A stretch of 64,000 nucleotides of DNA from Mesorhizobium jarvisii (GCF_003601985.1 NZ_QZXA01000003.1:372001-436000), one strand, 5' to 3'; positions 7,806 to 18,462 are shown, counted from the first letter of the stretch. Numbers and translations: made by a program. The notes: generated by a model not told the origin, from the letters alone.

Positions 7806-8555
7806 ATGGCTGGCCATTCACAGTTCAAGAACATCATGCACCGCAAGGGCCGTCAGGACGCGGTGCGGTCGAAAATGTTTTCCAAGCTGGCGCGCGAAAT
7901 CACCGTGGCCGCCAAGAGCGGCACGCCCGACCCATCGATGAACCCACGCCTGCGGCTGGCGATCCAGAACGCCAAGGCGGTGTCGATGCCGAAGGACAAC
8001 ATCCAGCGCGCCATCAACAAGGCGTCGATGGGCGATGCCGAAAACTACGAGGCCGTGCGCTATGAGGGCTATGGCCCAGGAGGCGTCGCCGTCATCGTCG
8101 AGGCGTTGACCGACAACCGCAACCGCTCGGCGTCGAATGTGCGCGCGGCCTTCACCAAGGCCGGCGGCGCGATGGGCGAAACCGGTTCGGTGTCCTTCAT
8201 GTGGGACCGCGTCGGCGAGATCTATTATCCGGCATCGCCCGGCAGCGCCGACAAGGTCATGGAAGCGGCGATCGAGGCCGGCGCCGACGATGTCGAAAGC
8301 GACGAGGAAGGCCACACGATCTATTGCGCCTTCGAGAATCTCGGCGAGGTGTCGAAGGCACTGGAAGCCGCGCTCGGCGAAGCTGAATCGGTGAAGCTGA
8401 TCTGGCGGCCGCAGAACAATGTTCCGGTCGACGAGGAACGGGCACAGTCGCTGATGAAGCTGGTCGCCACGCTCGAGGACGACGATGACGTGCAAAGCGT
8501 CTACGCCAACTTCGAAGTCGACGACGAGACCTTGGCCAAGCTCAGCGCGGCGTGA
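7806..8555 (+). CDS. YebC/PmpR family regulator
   Basis: A 249-residue member of the YebC/TACO1 family. The start [15 protein letters not shown] is almost invariant in the family, and the acidic middle and C-terminal parts ([15 protein letters not shown], then [12 protein letters not shown] at the end) are typical. The length matches. Family members act as transcriptional regulators and, as shown for YebC2 and TACO1, help ribosomes at difficult proline stretches. In many alphaproteobacteria yebC lies near ruvCAB; here it is 20 kb away from them. Confidence 0.95.
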   Translation: MAGHSQFKNIMHRKGRQDAVRSKMFSKLAREITVAAKSGTPDPSMNPRLRLAIQNAKAVSMPKDNIQRAINKASMGDAENYEAVRYEGYGPGGVAVIVEALTDNRNRSASNVRAAFTKAGGAMGETGSVSFMWDRVGEIYYPASPGSADKVMEAAIEAGADDVESDEEGHTIYCAFENLGEVSKALEAALGEAESVKLIWRPQNNVPVDEERAQSLMKLVATLEDDDDVQSVYANFEVDDETLAKLSAA

Positions 8556-8566
8556 TCGGTTGGGAT

Positions 8567-8935
8567 ATGAGCAAAGCTCAATCCGATATGGACAGAGCTC
8601 AATCCGATAGGAGCGGGGCGCCGTTGCCCGCCATCCGCATCACCTATTGCACGCAGTGCCAGTGGCTGCTGCGTGCCGGCTGGATGGCGCAGGAACTGCT
8701 CTCCACCTTCGGCACCGATCTCGGCGAAGTGACGCTTGTGCCTGGCACCGGCGGCGTCTTCACCATCTCCTGCAATGATGTTCTCATCTGGGATCGCAAG
8801 CGCGACGGCGGCTTTCCCGATGCGGCAAAACTCAAGCAGCTGGTGCGCGACGTGATCGACCCCGATCGCGATCTCGGTCATTCCGACCGCAAGGGCCACA
8901 CGTCAAAGGGGCACACGCAAAAAGACCCCGCCTGA
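8567..8935 (+). CDS. SelT/SelW/SelH (Rdx) family protein
   Basis: A 122-residue protein with the thioredoxin-like Rdx fold. The redox motif CTQC is Cys28/Cys31 in TYCTQCQWLLRAGW, and the second half contains GTGGVFTISC and GGFPDAAKLKQLVRD. It uses cysteine, not selenocysteine. It probably reduces or binds an unknown thiol partner. The first 18 residues are an unusual repeated extension (KAQSD/RAQSD) created by a 21-base duplication, so a downstream start such as the TTG before PAIRITYC is possible. It begins just after yebC, and its stop overlaps a terminator stem. Confidence 0.82.
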   Translation: MSKAQSDMDRAQSDRSGAPLPAIRITYCTQCQWLLRAGWMAQELLSTFGTDLGEVTLVPGTGGVFTISCNDVLIWDRKRDGGFPDAAKLKQLVRDVIDPDRDLGHSDRKGHTSKGHTQKDPA

Positions 8936-8949
8936 GCGGGGCCCTTTGT
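8926..8949 (+). terminator. Intrinsic terminator overlapping the Rdx gene stop
   Basis: CCCCGC (8926-8931), loop CTGA, GCGGGG (8936-8941), then CCCTTTGTG. The stop codon lies in the loop. The T-tract is short, so efficiency may be modest. Confidence 0.55.
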
Positions 8950-8965
8950 GTTTCGCAAGGCCTCT

Positions 8966-9442
8966 TCACAGCAATGCGAAGATAAAGCAGGCCATCGCCA
9001 CGATGGCGGTGATGGTGCGGACGTGGTTCCACATCACCCATTGGCTCAGATGGTTGGCCCACACGGCGGCGCCATTGCTGCTGGCCGGGTCGACGGCGGC
9101 AAGCGCATCGTTGAGCGGCACGTTGAAGACCATGGTCACAATCGGGTTGCCGATCACGTAGAGCACCGCGCCGGCGAGCAGCCAGTACGAGCCGGACTGG
9201 CTCCAGCCCATGACAGCGGCCGCGATAAGCACCAGACAGAGCAGGCCGGTGCCGAACAGCGCCGTCATGAAGGTCGGCGTGATCACCGTGATGTTGATCG
9301 AATTCATCGCGGCGATGCCTTGCGGGACAGGCAGCCGGGCAAGTGCCGCCATGACGAAGTTGGAAAAGGCGAAGAAGACGCCGCCGACGACGCCCGAGCC
9401 GATTGCGGCGATGATGGTGAGGGCGGGAACAAGCTTGCTCAT
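8966..9442 (-). CDS. DUF1772 family membrane protein
   Basis: A 158-residue protein with four hydrophobic helices (about residues 4-26, 50-75, 80-105 and 138-157). DUF1772 resembles anthrone oxygenases. The NDALAAVDP stretch and the WNHVRT segment before the last helix match that group. The start is 1 base after the stop of the upstream NmrA-like gene, with GGAG inside that gene's end, so the two are translationally coupled. Both are read away from a TetR regulator. The substrate is unknown. Confidence 0.8.
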   Translation of the reverse strand: MSKLVPALTIIAAIGSGVVGGVFFAFSNFVMAALARLPVPQGIAAMNSINITVITPTFMTALFGTGLLCLVLIAAAVMGWSQSGSYWLLAGAVLYVIGNPIVTMVFNVPLNDALAAVDPASSNGAAVWANHLSQWVMWNHVRTITAIVAMACFIFALL

Positions 9443-9443
9443 C

Positions 9444-10271
9444 TCAGTTACTCCAGATGCCTGTTGCGGCGGTTTCGGTTGCGTAGTCGGAAAAGTCTTT
9501 CGGTGCGCGGCCGAGCACGCGTTGGACGCCGTCGGTGAGCGACTCGTTGCGGCCGTCGAGGACCTGCGAGAACAGCTCATCGAGCAGCCAGACGATTTCG
9601 GATGGCAGTTCATGCGACGCGACAGCAGCGGTGAACTCATCATGCGAAATTCTGACAAAGCGGATGTCGCGTCGGGTCGCCTTGGCAATTTCGGCGACCG
9701 CATCTGCGAAGCTCAACAGCCGCGGCCCGGTCAACTCATAGAGCTGGCCGACATGACCGGGCTCGGTCAGCACCGCTTCGGCGGCGTCAGCGATGTCGTC
9801 GACATCGACAAAGGGTTCGCCGACAGGTCCGACCGGCAGGGCCACTTCGCCCGCCAGCAATGGCTCGATGAGAAAGCCTTCGCTGAAATTCTGCGAGAAC
9901 CATGCGCAGCGCAGGATCGTCCAGTCGGCCCCGGAAGCCTTCAGCATCTCTTCGGCGCGCTGCGCCTCATGCTCGCCGCGGCCCGACAACAGCACCAGCC
10001 GGCGAACGCCATGCTCCATGGCAAGGCGGGTGAACGCATCGATCACTTCGGCGGCGCCCGGCACGGCGATGTCGGGATAGAAGCTGATGTAGACCGCGCT
10101 GACGCCTTCGAGTGCGGGAGCCCAGCTTGCGGGAGCCTCCCAGTCGAAGCGCGGCGTGCCGGAACGGGAGCCGATCCGTACCGGAATGCCGCGCGCCGTC
10201 AGCCGCTCTGCAAGACGGCGGCCGGTCTTGCCGGTGCCGCCGAGGATCAGGATTGGTTTGGTTTCGGTCAT
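9444..10271 (-). CDS. NmrA-like NAD(P)-binding protein
   Basis: A 275-residue Rossmann-fold protein. The nucleotide-binding loop is GGTGKTGRRLAERL near residues 10-23. The middle (VYISFYPD, LLSGRGEHE, WTILRCAWFSQNF) follows the atypical-SDR/NmrA pattern of redox-sensing or quinone-reductase-like proteins. It lacks the YxxxK catalytic pair of classical dehydrogenases. It forms a coupled pair with the DUF1772 gene and is divergent from TetR, suggesting an inducible small-molecule response. The start has AAAACCACC upstream rather than a strong site. Confidence 0.82.
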   Translation of the reverse strand: MTETKPILILGGTGKTGRRLAERLTARGIPVRIGSRSGTPRFDWEAPASWAPALEGVSAVYISFYPDIAVPGAAEVIDAFTRLAMEHGVRRLVLLSGRGEHEAQRAEEMLKASGADWTILRCAWFSQNFSEGFLIEPLLAGEVALPVGPVGEPFVDVDDIADAAEAVLTEPGHVGQLYELTGPRLLSFADAVAEIAKATRRDIRFVRISHDEFTAAVASHELPSEIVWLLDELFSQVLDGRNESLTDGVQRVLGRAPKDFSDYATETAATGIWSN

Positions 10272-10311
10272 GGTGGTTTTCCTTTTCGCAGAACATGAGT
10301 AATCCTCATAT

Positions 10312-10349
10312 TTGCAAAACGTGATAAACCCTCGTATTTTGCGAGTCAA
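10312..10349. promoter_or_regulatory. Overlapping divergent promoters, TetR control region
   Basis: Rightward: TTGCAA (10312-10317), 17-base spacer, TATTTT (10335-10340) for tetR. Leftward: TTGACT (10349-10344), 17-base spacer, TATCAC (10326-10321) for the NmrA-like/DUF1772 pair. Palindrome CTCG-N7-CGAG (10331-10345) overlaps both cores, and ATGAG-N5-CTCAT lies at 10295-10309. Either is a candidate TetR operator. Confidence 0.6.
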
Positions 10350-10396
10350 GCCATTTCCCTCGGCGTTCGTGCCGAATGCGTTGTTGGAGACAGTCC

Positions 10397-11026
10397 ATGG
10401 AAGGCAAGCCGGCCAACGAGCAGATCGCTTCGCCACGACGGGCGCCAAGCCAGCAGCGCAGCCGCGAGCGGGTGGAGCGCATGCTGGCGGCCGCCTCGGC
10501 GCTGATTACCGAGCAAGGCAGCGATGCCATGCGCATGGGCGAAGTCGCCGAACGGGCAGGGGTGTCGATCGGCTCGCTCTACCAGTTCTTTCCCGACAAG
10601 CGGGCGATCATCTGGGCGCTGGCAGAGCGCTACACCGCCGAGAGCCAGGCCTGCATCTCGGCCGCGCTCAAGGATGTCGGCGACGCCGAAGGCCTGCGGC
10701 GGGCTTTCTCGGAGTTGGTCGATATCTATTACGGGCTATTCCTGGCCGAACCGGTGATGCGCGACATCTGGTCGGGCACGCAGGCAGACCAGGCGCTGCG
10801 TCAGCTCGAACTCGCCGACAGCCGGGCCAATGCCGAATTCCTGGTGGCGGTGCTGAGGCGATTGCGTCCCGGCGCCGACCCTGTCTCGCTGGAGACCACG
10901 GCGTTCCTCGTCTGGCAAATGGGCGAGGCAGCGATGCGGCTGGCCATCTCGGTCGAGCGGCAGGAGGGCGACAGGCTGGTGGCAGCCTACAAGCGCATGG
11001 CGCTGCGGGAATTGTTGGACGGGTAG
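10397..11026 (+). CDS. TetR/AcrR family transcriptional regulator
   Basis: A 209-residue regulator. The N-terminal helix-turn-helix is clear (AASALITEQGSDAMRMGEVA, then GVSIGSLYQFFPDKRAII). The C-terminal ligand domain is family-typical and not assignable. The ATG at 10397 has GGAG seven bases upstream; an earlier in-frame ATG at 10376 lacks one. It is divergent from the NmrA-like/DUF1772 pair with fully overlapping promoters, so it most likely represses both and itself. Confidence 0.9.
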   Translation: MEGKPANEQIASPRRAPSQQRSRERVERMLAAASALITEQGSDAMRMGEVAERAGVSIGSLYQFFPDKRAIIWALAERYTAESQACISAALKDVGDAEGLRRAFSELVDIYYGLFLAEPVMRDIWSGTQADQALRQLELADSRANAEFLVAVLRRLRPGADPVSLETTAFLVWQMGEAAMRLAISVERQEGDRLVAAYKRMALRELLDG

Positions 11027-11210
11027 AATGCCTCCCCATCCTCCCCCTCGTGGGGGTTCGAAGGACGGGCGAAACCCGCGCCCCGCCCCCGGCAAGTCGG
11101 TGTGCGAAGGGGCGGCGTCAGACCCGCACCCAGACCCTCGGTCCCCCTCACTACAAGGGGGAGTTCGGGGGATGAGGGCCAGCTCGAGTCGCGTCACCTC
11201 ATCGCAACAA

Positions 11211-11238
11211 AAAAACCCGCCACAAGAGGCGGGTTTTT
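11211..11238. terminator. Bidirectional intrinsic terminator (rpmE / tetR)
   Basis: AAAAACCCGCC (11211-11221), loop ACAAGA, GGCGGGTTTTT (11228-11238). Read leftward the hairpin is followed by seven T residues, so it is the rpmE terminator. Rightward it has five T residues and can also stop tetR transcription. The stretch 11027-11210 holds only GC-rich short hairpins. Confidence 0.85.
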
Positions 11239-11263
11239 GATCTGCGACAATGCCGAAGTGGGC

Positions 11264-11485
11264 TTAGAGGCCGAAACCTTCGAAACGCTTCTTGAACTTG
11301 GAGAGGCGGCCGCCGCGGTCGAGCAGGGTCTGCTGGCCGCCGGTCCAGGCCGGGTGGGTGGTCGGGTCGATATCGAGGTTCATCGTATCGCCTTCCTTGC
11401 CCCAGGTCGAACGGGTCGTGTATTCGGTGCCGTCGGTCATGACGACCTTGATGGTGTGGTAGTCGGGATGGATAGCGCTCTTCAT
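11264..11485 (-). CDS. rpmE: 50S ribosomal protein L31
   Basis: A 73-residue ribosomal protein with the L31 pattern: [41 protein letters not shown]. It lacks the CxxC zinc motif, so it is the zinc-independent form usual in alphaproteobacteria. It is followed by a strong terminator, and a conserved-looking hairpin lies in its leader. It is transcribed alone, divergent from the ABC exporter gene. Confidence 0.96.
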   Translation of the reverse strand: MKSAIHPDYHTIKVVMTDGTEYTTRSTWGKEGDTMNLDIDPTTHPAWTGGQQTLLDRGGRLSKFKKRFEGFGL

Positions 11486-11556
11486 GGTTCGGTTCCTGGC
11501 TTGTCGACGCGGCTGACGGGCATAAGCCTGCGTCGATGCGCCTCTTTTTAAAACTC

Positions 11557-11587
11557 GAAGCCGTAGCTATTGAGTAGCCACGGCTTC
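11557..11587 (-). promoter_or_regulatory. Hairpin in the rpmE leader
   Basis: GAAGCCGT (11557-11564) and ACGGCTTC (11580-11587) form an eight-pair stem extended by GCTA/TAGC. Read leftward it is followed by GAGTTTTAAAAA, and the hairpin lies about 70-100 bases upstream of the rpmE ATG. It could be a terminator, an attenuator or a ribosomal-protein autoregulation site. Confidence 0.45.
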
Positions 11588-11688
11588 TAAAACGGTCGGC
11601 GAGCCTATACATCAGCCGAAATTGAATCACAAGGCCGCGTCAACCGCATATTGATGGCGCGCACGAAAAGGGCCAGAGGAAAACGGTC

Positions 11689-13491
<1,803 letters not shown>

Positions 13492-13527
13492 ACAGGCGCT
13501 TCTGTCCTGTCGGTTCCTTCGATCGCT

Positions 13528-15015
13528 TTACGCGGTTCCATACCGTTTGCGCAGGTGATCGACGAAATACACGGCGTTGAGCTTTTCGCCGGTGGCGCGT
13601 TCGAGCAGGTCCGGCGTCGACCAGCGCGAGCCCTGCGACCATATCTTCTTGCGGCGCCAGTCATTGATGGCGGTGAAATTGCCTTTCGCGAGATCGTCAT
13701 CGGCTGAGGGATGTTCGCGCGTCAGCGCGGCCCATTGCTGCGCCGCCATCATCGCGCCCAGCGTATAGGACGGGAAGTAGCCGAAGGCGGCACCCGGCCA
13801 GTGCACGTCCTGCATCGGCCCGTCGGCCGGGTTGTCCAACGTGGAGAGGCCGAGATAGTCGCGCATCTTGGCGTCCCAGGCTTCGGGCAAATCGGCAACC
13901 TCGAGCCTGCCCGAGACCAGTTCCTGCTCCAGTTCGTAGCGCAGGATAACGTGCAGGGGATAGGTCACCTCGTCGGCGTCGACGCGGATCAGCCCGCGCT
14001 CGACGCGATGCACATGCGGCAGGAGATCGTCGAGCGACCAGGCCTCGCCGAGATGTTTGTCCACCACCGGCAGCGCCCAGCGCCAGAAGGCGGGGTTGCG
14101 GCCGATCTGCTTTTCGACGAACAGGCTCTGGCTCTCATGCACGGCCATGCCGCGCGCCTTACCGAGCGGCCAGTGCGACCACGCCTTCGGCAGGTTCTGT
14201 TCATAGAGCGCATGGCCGGTCTCGTGCAGCACGCCCATCAGTGCCGACAGGAAATCCGACGTCTTGTAACGGGTGGTGATGCGCACGTCGCTGGGCACGC
14301 CGCCGCAGAAGGGATGGTGCGACACCGACAGCGAGCCGTGCGTCAGGTCGAAGCCGACGGCTGCCATCATGGCAAGGCCAAGTTCGCGCTGCTTGTCGAT
14401 CGCGTAGGTGCCTGAGAGCGGCTTCAGCGGATGCTTGCGCAGCCGCGCTTCCTGGATCGCCAGAGCCTCCGGGACGAAGCCTTTGAGGAAGGCTTTCAAA
14501 TCGGCGAAGACGGGCGTGATGTCTGATGTACGGTTGCCGGGGTCGAATTGCTCCATTAGCGCATCGTAAGGGGCGAGGCCGAGCACGTCGGAGCGCAGGG
14601 CCGCCTCTTCGCGCACCAGCGCCACCACGCCTTCGAGCGCCGGCTGGAAGCCCGCCCAGTCGTTCTTGGCGCGCAGGTCGCGCCACAGCTGCTCGCAGCG
14701 CATGCGCGCCGTCGTCTGGCGTTCGACGAATTGGACCGGCAGGCAGGTCAGGTTGGTGTATTGCCGCCGCAGTTCGCCGAGCGCCGCACGCTGCTCGTCG
14801 TCGAGCGCCTCGCCTTCGGCGGCGGCGATCCAATCGGCGATTTCCGGGGCGGTCGCCCTGGTGTGGTACATGCCGGCGAGTGCCGCCATCGCCTCGGCGC
14901 GCTTCTCGCCGCCACCGACGGCCATATGCGTGGCTTCGTCGGCGCCGAGGATGGCCAGCGCATGCTCAAGCGCTTCGAGCTTGTGGCCGAGGTCATCGAG
15001 TTTCTGAAAGGACAT
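13528..15015 (-). CDS. M32 family carboxypeptidase
   Basis: A 495-residue zinc carboxypeptidase of the Taq/Pfu type, which trims C-terminal residues from peptides in the cytosol. The zinc motif HETGH is at 264-268, with the downstream family motif HESQS at 293-297, and other conserved pieces include [13 protein letters not shown] and [13 protein letters not shown]. The ATG at 15015 has GGAAG upstream and gives the common [13 protein letters not shown] start. Length is as expected for the family. It is monocistronic and converges with the ABC exporter gene. Confidence 0.95.
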   Translation of the reverse strand: MSFQKLDDLGHKLEALEHALAILGADEATHMAVGGGEKRAEAMAALAGMYHTRATAPEIADWIAAAEGEALDDEQRAALGELRRQYTNLTCLPVQFVERQTTARMRCEQLWRDLRAKNDWAGFQPALEGVVALVREEAALRSDVLGLAPYDALMEQFDPGNRTSDITPVFADLKAFLKGFVPEALAIQEARLRKHPLKPLSGTYAIDKQRELGLAMMAAVGFDLTHGSLSVSHHPFCGGVPSDVRITTRYKTSDFLSALMGVLHETGHALYEQNLPKAWSHWPLGKARGMAVHESQSLFVEKQIGRNPAFWRWALPVVDKHLGEAWSLDDLLPHVHRVERGLIRVDADEVTYPLHVILRYELEQELVSGRLEVADLPEAWDAKMRDYLGLSTLDNPADGPMQDVHWPGAAFGYFPSYTLGAMMAAQQWAALTREHPSADDDLAKGNFTAINDWRRKKIWSQGSRWSTPDLLERATGEKLNAVYFVDHLRKRYGTA

Positions 15016-15076
15016 AGCGGCTTCCGTGATTGAGACGGCGCGAAAAGACACCAACGCAAAAGCGTTGGCAACCCTA

Positions 15077-15199
15077 AGAGCGGTTCACCGTTCCATGGAA
15101 ACGGCAAACCGCTCTAACTCTTTGTTTTGATGCAATTCCCAAGGGAAAGCGCTGCGCGCTTTTCCCGGGAAAACCGCCTCACACTTTTCCTGGAATTGC
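15077..15199. repeat. Rhizobial intergenic palindromic repeat
   Basis: Two adjacent hairpin units. The first runs from AGAGCGGTT (15077-15085) to AACCGCTCT (15107-15115) with an inner CCGTT/AACGG pair. The second runs from GCAATTCC (15132-15139) to GGAATTGC (15192-15199). This two-part layout is the pattern of a multi-copy intergenic element found throughout Mesorhizobium and related genomes. It fills most of the gap upstream of the DUF1304 gene. Confidence 0.65.
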
Positions 15200-15280
15200 C
15201 CAGATGCCGTCCGGCGGATGCACCTTGCGCAAGCGATGCCAGACATGAAATGCTGCCGGCAACGCGTTAAGGGGGAGCAA

Positions 15281-15634
15281 ATGATCGGCAACATCCTGGT
15301 CGGGCTGGTGGCCTTGATCCATGTCTACATCGTCTATCTCGAGATGGTGCTTTGGAACACGCCTCGCGGGCACAAGACATTTCGCCTGACGCCCGAATTC
15401 GCTAACGCATCGAAGGTGCTCGCGGCCAATCAGGGCCTCTATAACGGATTTCTCGCGGCCGGCCTGATCTGGGGGCTGTACCTCGGCGCCGCCGGTTTTC
15501 AGGTCAAGGTCTTCTTCCTGTTGTGCGTCGCCATTGCCGGCCTCTACGGCGCGGCAACGGTCGGCCGCAAGATCCTGTTCATCCAGACCGTGCCGGCGGT
15601 GGTCGCCCTGATCGCGATCTGGCTTGGTTGGTAG
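15281..15634 (+). CDS. DUF1304 family membrane protein
   Basis: A 117-residue inner-membrane protein with about four hydrophobic helices. The first helix contains GLVALIHVYIVYLEM, followed by NTPRGHKTFRL and LAANQGLYNGFLA, the conserved blocks of DUF1304. The ATG at 15281 follows GGGGGAG. It is monocistronic. The family has no established function. Confidence 0.85.
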   Translation: MIGNILVGLVALIHVYIVYLEMVLWNTPRGHKTFRLTPEFANASKVLAANQGLYNGFLAAGLIWGLYLGAAGFQVKVFFLLCVAIAGLYGAATVGRKILFIQTVPAVVALIAIWLGW

Positions 15635-15727
15635 GCAAGCCGGGCTGGTGAGGAAAAAGGACGCCCGCGGGATTGGGGTCCCGAAGGCGCCAGATAGTCC
15701 CTTCCTCTTGGACCTTGCCGGATGGCT

Positions 15728-16156
15728 TCAGCCGTTCGGATAGGTTCCGCCGTCGGCGCCGTCACCCATCAGGAAACCGCTGCCGGTGTCGACCCGCAGC
15801 TGCTGGTCGACATTGTCGAGACGGCGCAGCAGGTCATGATACTGCGCGGCCGGAATCCTGCCGTGATCCGACGCGGCTATCTTCTCGGCCGCCTGGCTGA
15901 TGCGGGCGGTACGCATCTCCAGGCGCTCCGCCACCGCCGGAGTGATGTTGTTGGCCTGCCTCGCGTCGACGATGCCGTGGCGGACACCCTGGACCTGTTC
16001 GATGAGAGCCTCGACGCGCGGGCCGGTCATGTCTGTCGGGTCCGTCGCGTCGAGAGCGCCCTTGTGATGGCCCGCGGCATAGGCGCCGGCGAGCGGAATG
16101 GCGATAAGGAATGCGGTCAGTGCTGCAGTTCTAAGCGTAGGGTTAAAAGAGCGCAT
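15728..16156 (-). CDS. Exported hypothetical protein
   Basis: A 142-residue protein with a signal peptide predicted to be cut after residue 27 (AGAYA/AGHH). The mature part is mostly helical and charged, with no cysteines. A short coiled segment (VAERLEMRTARISQAAEKIA) precedes the family-like RLDNVDQQLR. GGAGGAG lies upstream of the ATG. I do not recognise the family. The predicted location is the periplasm. It is transcribed alone, convergent with the DUF1304 gene. Confidence 0.65.
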   Translation of the reverse strand: MRSFNPTLRTAALTAFLIAIPLAGAYAAGHHKGALDATDPTDMTGPRVEALIEQVQGVRHGIVDARQANNITPAVAERLEMRTARISQAAEKIAASDHGRIPAAQYHDLLRRLDNVDQQLRVDTGSGFLMGDGADGGTYPNG

Positions 16157-16403
16157 CGTCGCGTCTCCTCCAGAAGAGGAAGGCAGCGGTTCTTTCGTCT
16201 ACCTTCCAGCCGCGGGCCGTCGGGTTCCGTCGCGTCGCGATGGGAGGCATCGCCGGCGGTTCTCGGCCCTGGGCGGCAAGCTAGGAGCGCTCCGGCGCCA
16301 AGTGTAATTAAAAAAAGATAATCTTTTCAGGCCTTGCCGGCTCCCGTCTGCGCCCTAGAGTTGAGCCGGCGAACAAATTCGCGTGAGTTCGCGTGATGAG
16401 AAA

Positions 16404-17435
16404 TCAACGTTCGGTGAGCTTCAGTTCAATGCGGCGGTTCTTGTTGCGCGCCTCGTCGGTGTCGGCGGGGTCGAGCGGCTGGAACTCACCGAAGCCGGCG
16501 GCGACCAGGCGGTTGGCCGGCACGCCGTTCTCAATCAGGAACTTGACCACCGAGGTCGACCGCGCCGTCGACAATTCCCAATTGTCGCGGTAGCGGCCGG
16601 TGCCGGAGAGCGGCTTGTTGTCGGTATGGCCGTCGACGCGCAGCACCCAGTTGATCTCGGGCGGGATTTCCTTCTGCAACTCGATGATGGCGTCGGCGAG
16701 CTTCTTCATCTCGACCTTGCCGGCATCGTTGATCACCTCGGAGCCGGTCGGAAACAACACTTCCGACTGGAACACGAAGCGGTCGCCGACGATGCGGATG
16801 TTTTCGCGATCGGCGAGGATCTCGCGCAGGCGTCCGAAGAAGTCGGAGCGGTAGCGGTTCAATTCCTGCACGCGCTGCGCCAGGGCGACGTTCAGCCGGC
16901 GGCCGAGATCGGCGATCTTGGTGTTGGAATCGCGGTCGCGGGCTTCGGACACATTGAGGGCGTCTTCAAGCGCGCCGATCTGCTTGCGCAGCGCGGCGAT
17001 CTGCTGGTTGAGGATCTCGACCTGGCTCAGCGCCTGCTGGCTGATCTGGCGCTGGCTGTCGAGTTCACCCGAAAGCGCCGCGGCGCGCTGGTTGGCCTGG
17101 TCGCCGGCGCCCGCGCCTTGCGCCAGCAACTGTTCGAGCCGGCTCTTCTCCGCCTCGGCCGCCGACAGCGACGCCTGCAGATTGGCCAGCGAATCGTCCT
17201 TGTCCTGGGCGGTCGAGCGCTCCAGCGCCAGCAACTGGGTCAGTTCGTTGATTTGCGAGTTGAGACGGGCGAGCACCGTATCCTTGCCGGAAATCTCGCG
17301 GCCGAGCAGGAACTGCGCCAGCACGAAGACGGTGAGCAGGAACATAATGGCCAAAAGCAGCGTCGACAGCGCATCGACAAAGCCCGGCCAATAGTCGATG
17401 CGGCGATCGGTACGCCGGCCCCTGGCAAGCGCCAT
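16404..17435 (-). CDS. MotB/OmpA-like peptidoglycan-binding protein
   Basis: A 343-residue inner-membrane protein built like MotB. A basic cytoplasmic start precedes one membrane helix (about 19-45) beginning YWPGFVDALS, where Asp21 matches the proton-carrying aspartate of MotB. A periplasmic coiled coil follows (about 50-190, rich in Q, L, A and E), then a C-terminal OmpA-like peptidoglycan-binding domain with DGHTDNKPLS and NWELSTARS. It lies 1 base after its MotA-like partner. No flagellar gene is near, so the pair is not an ordinary stator. It probably uses ion flow to drive an envelope process. Confidence 0.85.
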   Translation of the reverse strand: MALARGRRTDRRIDYWPGFVDALSTLLLAIMFLLTVFVLAQFLLGREISGKDTVLARLNSQINELTQLLALERSTAQDKDDSLANLQASLSAAEAEKSRLEQLLAQGAGAGDQANQRAAALSGELDSQRQISQQALSQVEILNQQIAALRKQIGALEDALNVSEARDRDSNTKIADLGRRLNVALAQRVQELNRYRSDFFGRLREILADRENIRIVGDRFVFQSEVLFPTGSEVINDAGKVEMKKLADAIIELQKEIPPEINWVLRVDGHTDNKPLSGTGRYRDNWELSTARSTSVVKFLIENGVPANRLVAAGFGEFQPLDPADTDEARNKNRRIELKLTER

Positions 17436-17436
17436 G

Positions 17437-18462
17437 TCAGTGCACCCCGGGCTTCTTCAGGGCGTCGGCAATCTTTTCCAGCGTGTTGCGCATCGCCTTC
17501 TGCTCATCGGACTGGGCCTCGACCCAGTCACGCATGATCTGCTGCTCGGAGCGCATGTTCTTGACCAGGCCGGAAATGCCGTCGGCGAGATTGGCCATCG
17601 CGGTGGCGACACGCGGATTGGAGCCGCCGCCATTCTCCTGCATGCTGCGCAGCCGCTCCGACAGCAGACGGATTTCGTCGGACGGTTCGCTCTTGGCCGG
17701 ATCGGAGACGACGATGTCGGAGGAGAGATCGGTGACCGAGGACAGCCAGTTCTCTAGCTCGGTGTAGAAGCGCGTCTGGGCGCGGCCCGCCTGCAGGTCG
17801 AGGAAGCCGAGCACGAGCGAGCCGGAGAGGCCGAACAGCGAGGACGAGAAGGCGGTGCCCATGCCGGCCAGCGGCGCCGAGAGGCCCTGCTTCAAGGAAT
17901 CGAGCACCGCCGCGGCGTCACCCGTGCCGGGATCGAGCGATTCGATGGTCTCGCGGATCGAGCCGATCGTGTTCAACAGGCCCCAGAAGGTGCCGAGCAA
18001 GCCGAGGAACACCAGGAGGCCGACCAGGTAGCGCGAGGTGTCGCGGCTTTCGTCGAGGCGCGTGGCGATGGAATCGAGCATGGTGCGCATCGAGGAGGTC
18101 GAGAACGCCATGGTCGAGGAGCGGCCGATCATGGCTTTCATCGGCGCCAAAAGCACCGGCTCGGTGGTCTCCGAGCCGGCGCGGAAGGAGTTGAGCCAGC
18201 GCACCTCGCGAAACAGCCGGCCAACCTGGGCGAAGGCAAGCAGGATGCCGACCGCGAGCACGCCGATGATCAGGCCGTTGAGCCCGGGATTGGTGACGAA
18301 GGCCGTCGAGATCTGGCGGGTCAGGATGGCGGCAATGAAGGCGACGATGGCCAGGAAGATGACCATGGTCAGCAGGAACACCTGCGGACTCGACAGTTTA
18401 TGTGGATCGTAGATCAGTACGTCGGAGCGCCTGCCCATGCCGAAGGATCTGAGAAAAGCCAT
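17437..18462 (-). CDS. MotA/TolQ/ExbB family proton-channel protein
   Basis: A 341-residue inner-membrane protein. Two hydrophobic helices lie near residues 30-55 and 65-90, and the proton-channel block lies near 185-270 (LVGLLVFLGLLGTFWGLL, then GMGTAFSSSLFGLSGSLVLGFLDLQ). The C-terminal 80 residues are polar and helical. With the MotB-like protein downstream it should form an ion-driven complex anchored to peptidoglycan. The pair is widely conserved in Rhizobiales but poorly characterised. The ATG at 18462 gives MAFLRSFG; a longer upstream in-frame stretch is antisense to the hemolysin gene and was rejected. Confidence 0.85.
   Translation of the reverse strand: MAFLRSFGMGRRSDVLIYDPHKLSSPQVFLLTMVIFLAIVAFIAAILTRQISTAFVTNPGLNGLIIGVLAVGILLAFAQVGRLFREVRWLNSFRAGSETTEPVLLAPMKAMIGRSSTMAFSTSSMRTMLDSIATRLDESRDTSRYLVGLLVFLGLLGTFWGLLNTIGSIRETIESLDPGTGDAAAVLDSLKQGLSAPLAGMGTAFSSSLFGLSGSLVLGFLDLQAGRAQTRFYTELENWLSSVTDLSSDIVVSDPAKSEPSDEIRLLSERLRSMQENGGGSNPRVATAMANLADGISGLVKNMRSEQQIMRDWVEAQSDEQKAMRNTLEKIADALKKPGVH

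Noticed and set aside
16404..18462. Zorya-type anti-phage defence (ZorAB)
   Set aside because: Channel and OmpA-like proteins are present, but there is no ZorC, ZorD or ZorE gene nearby, and the long coiled coil is in the MotB-like protein rather than the MotA-like one.
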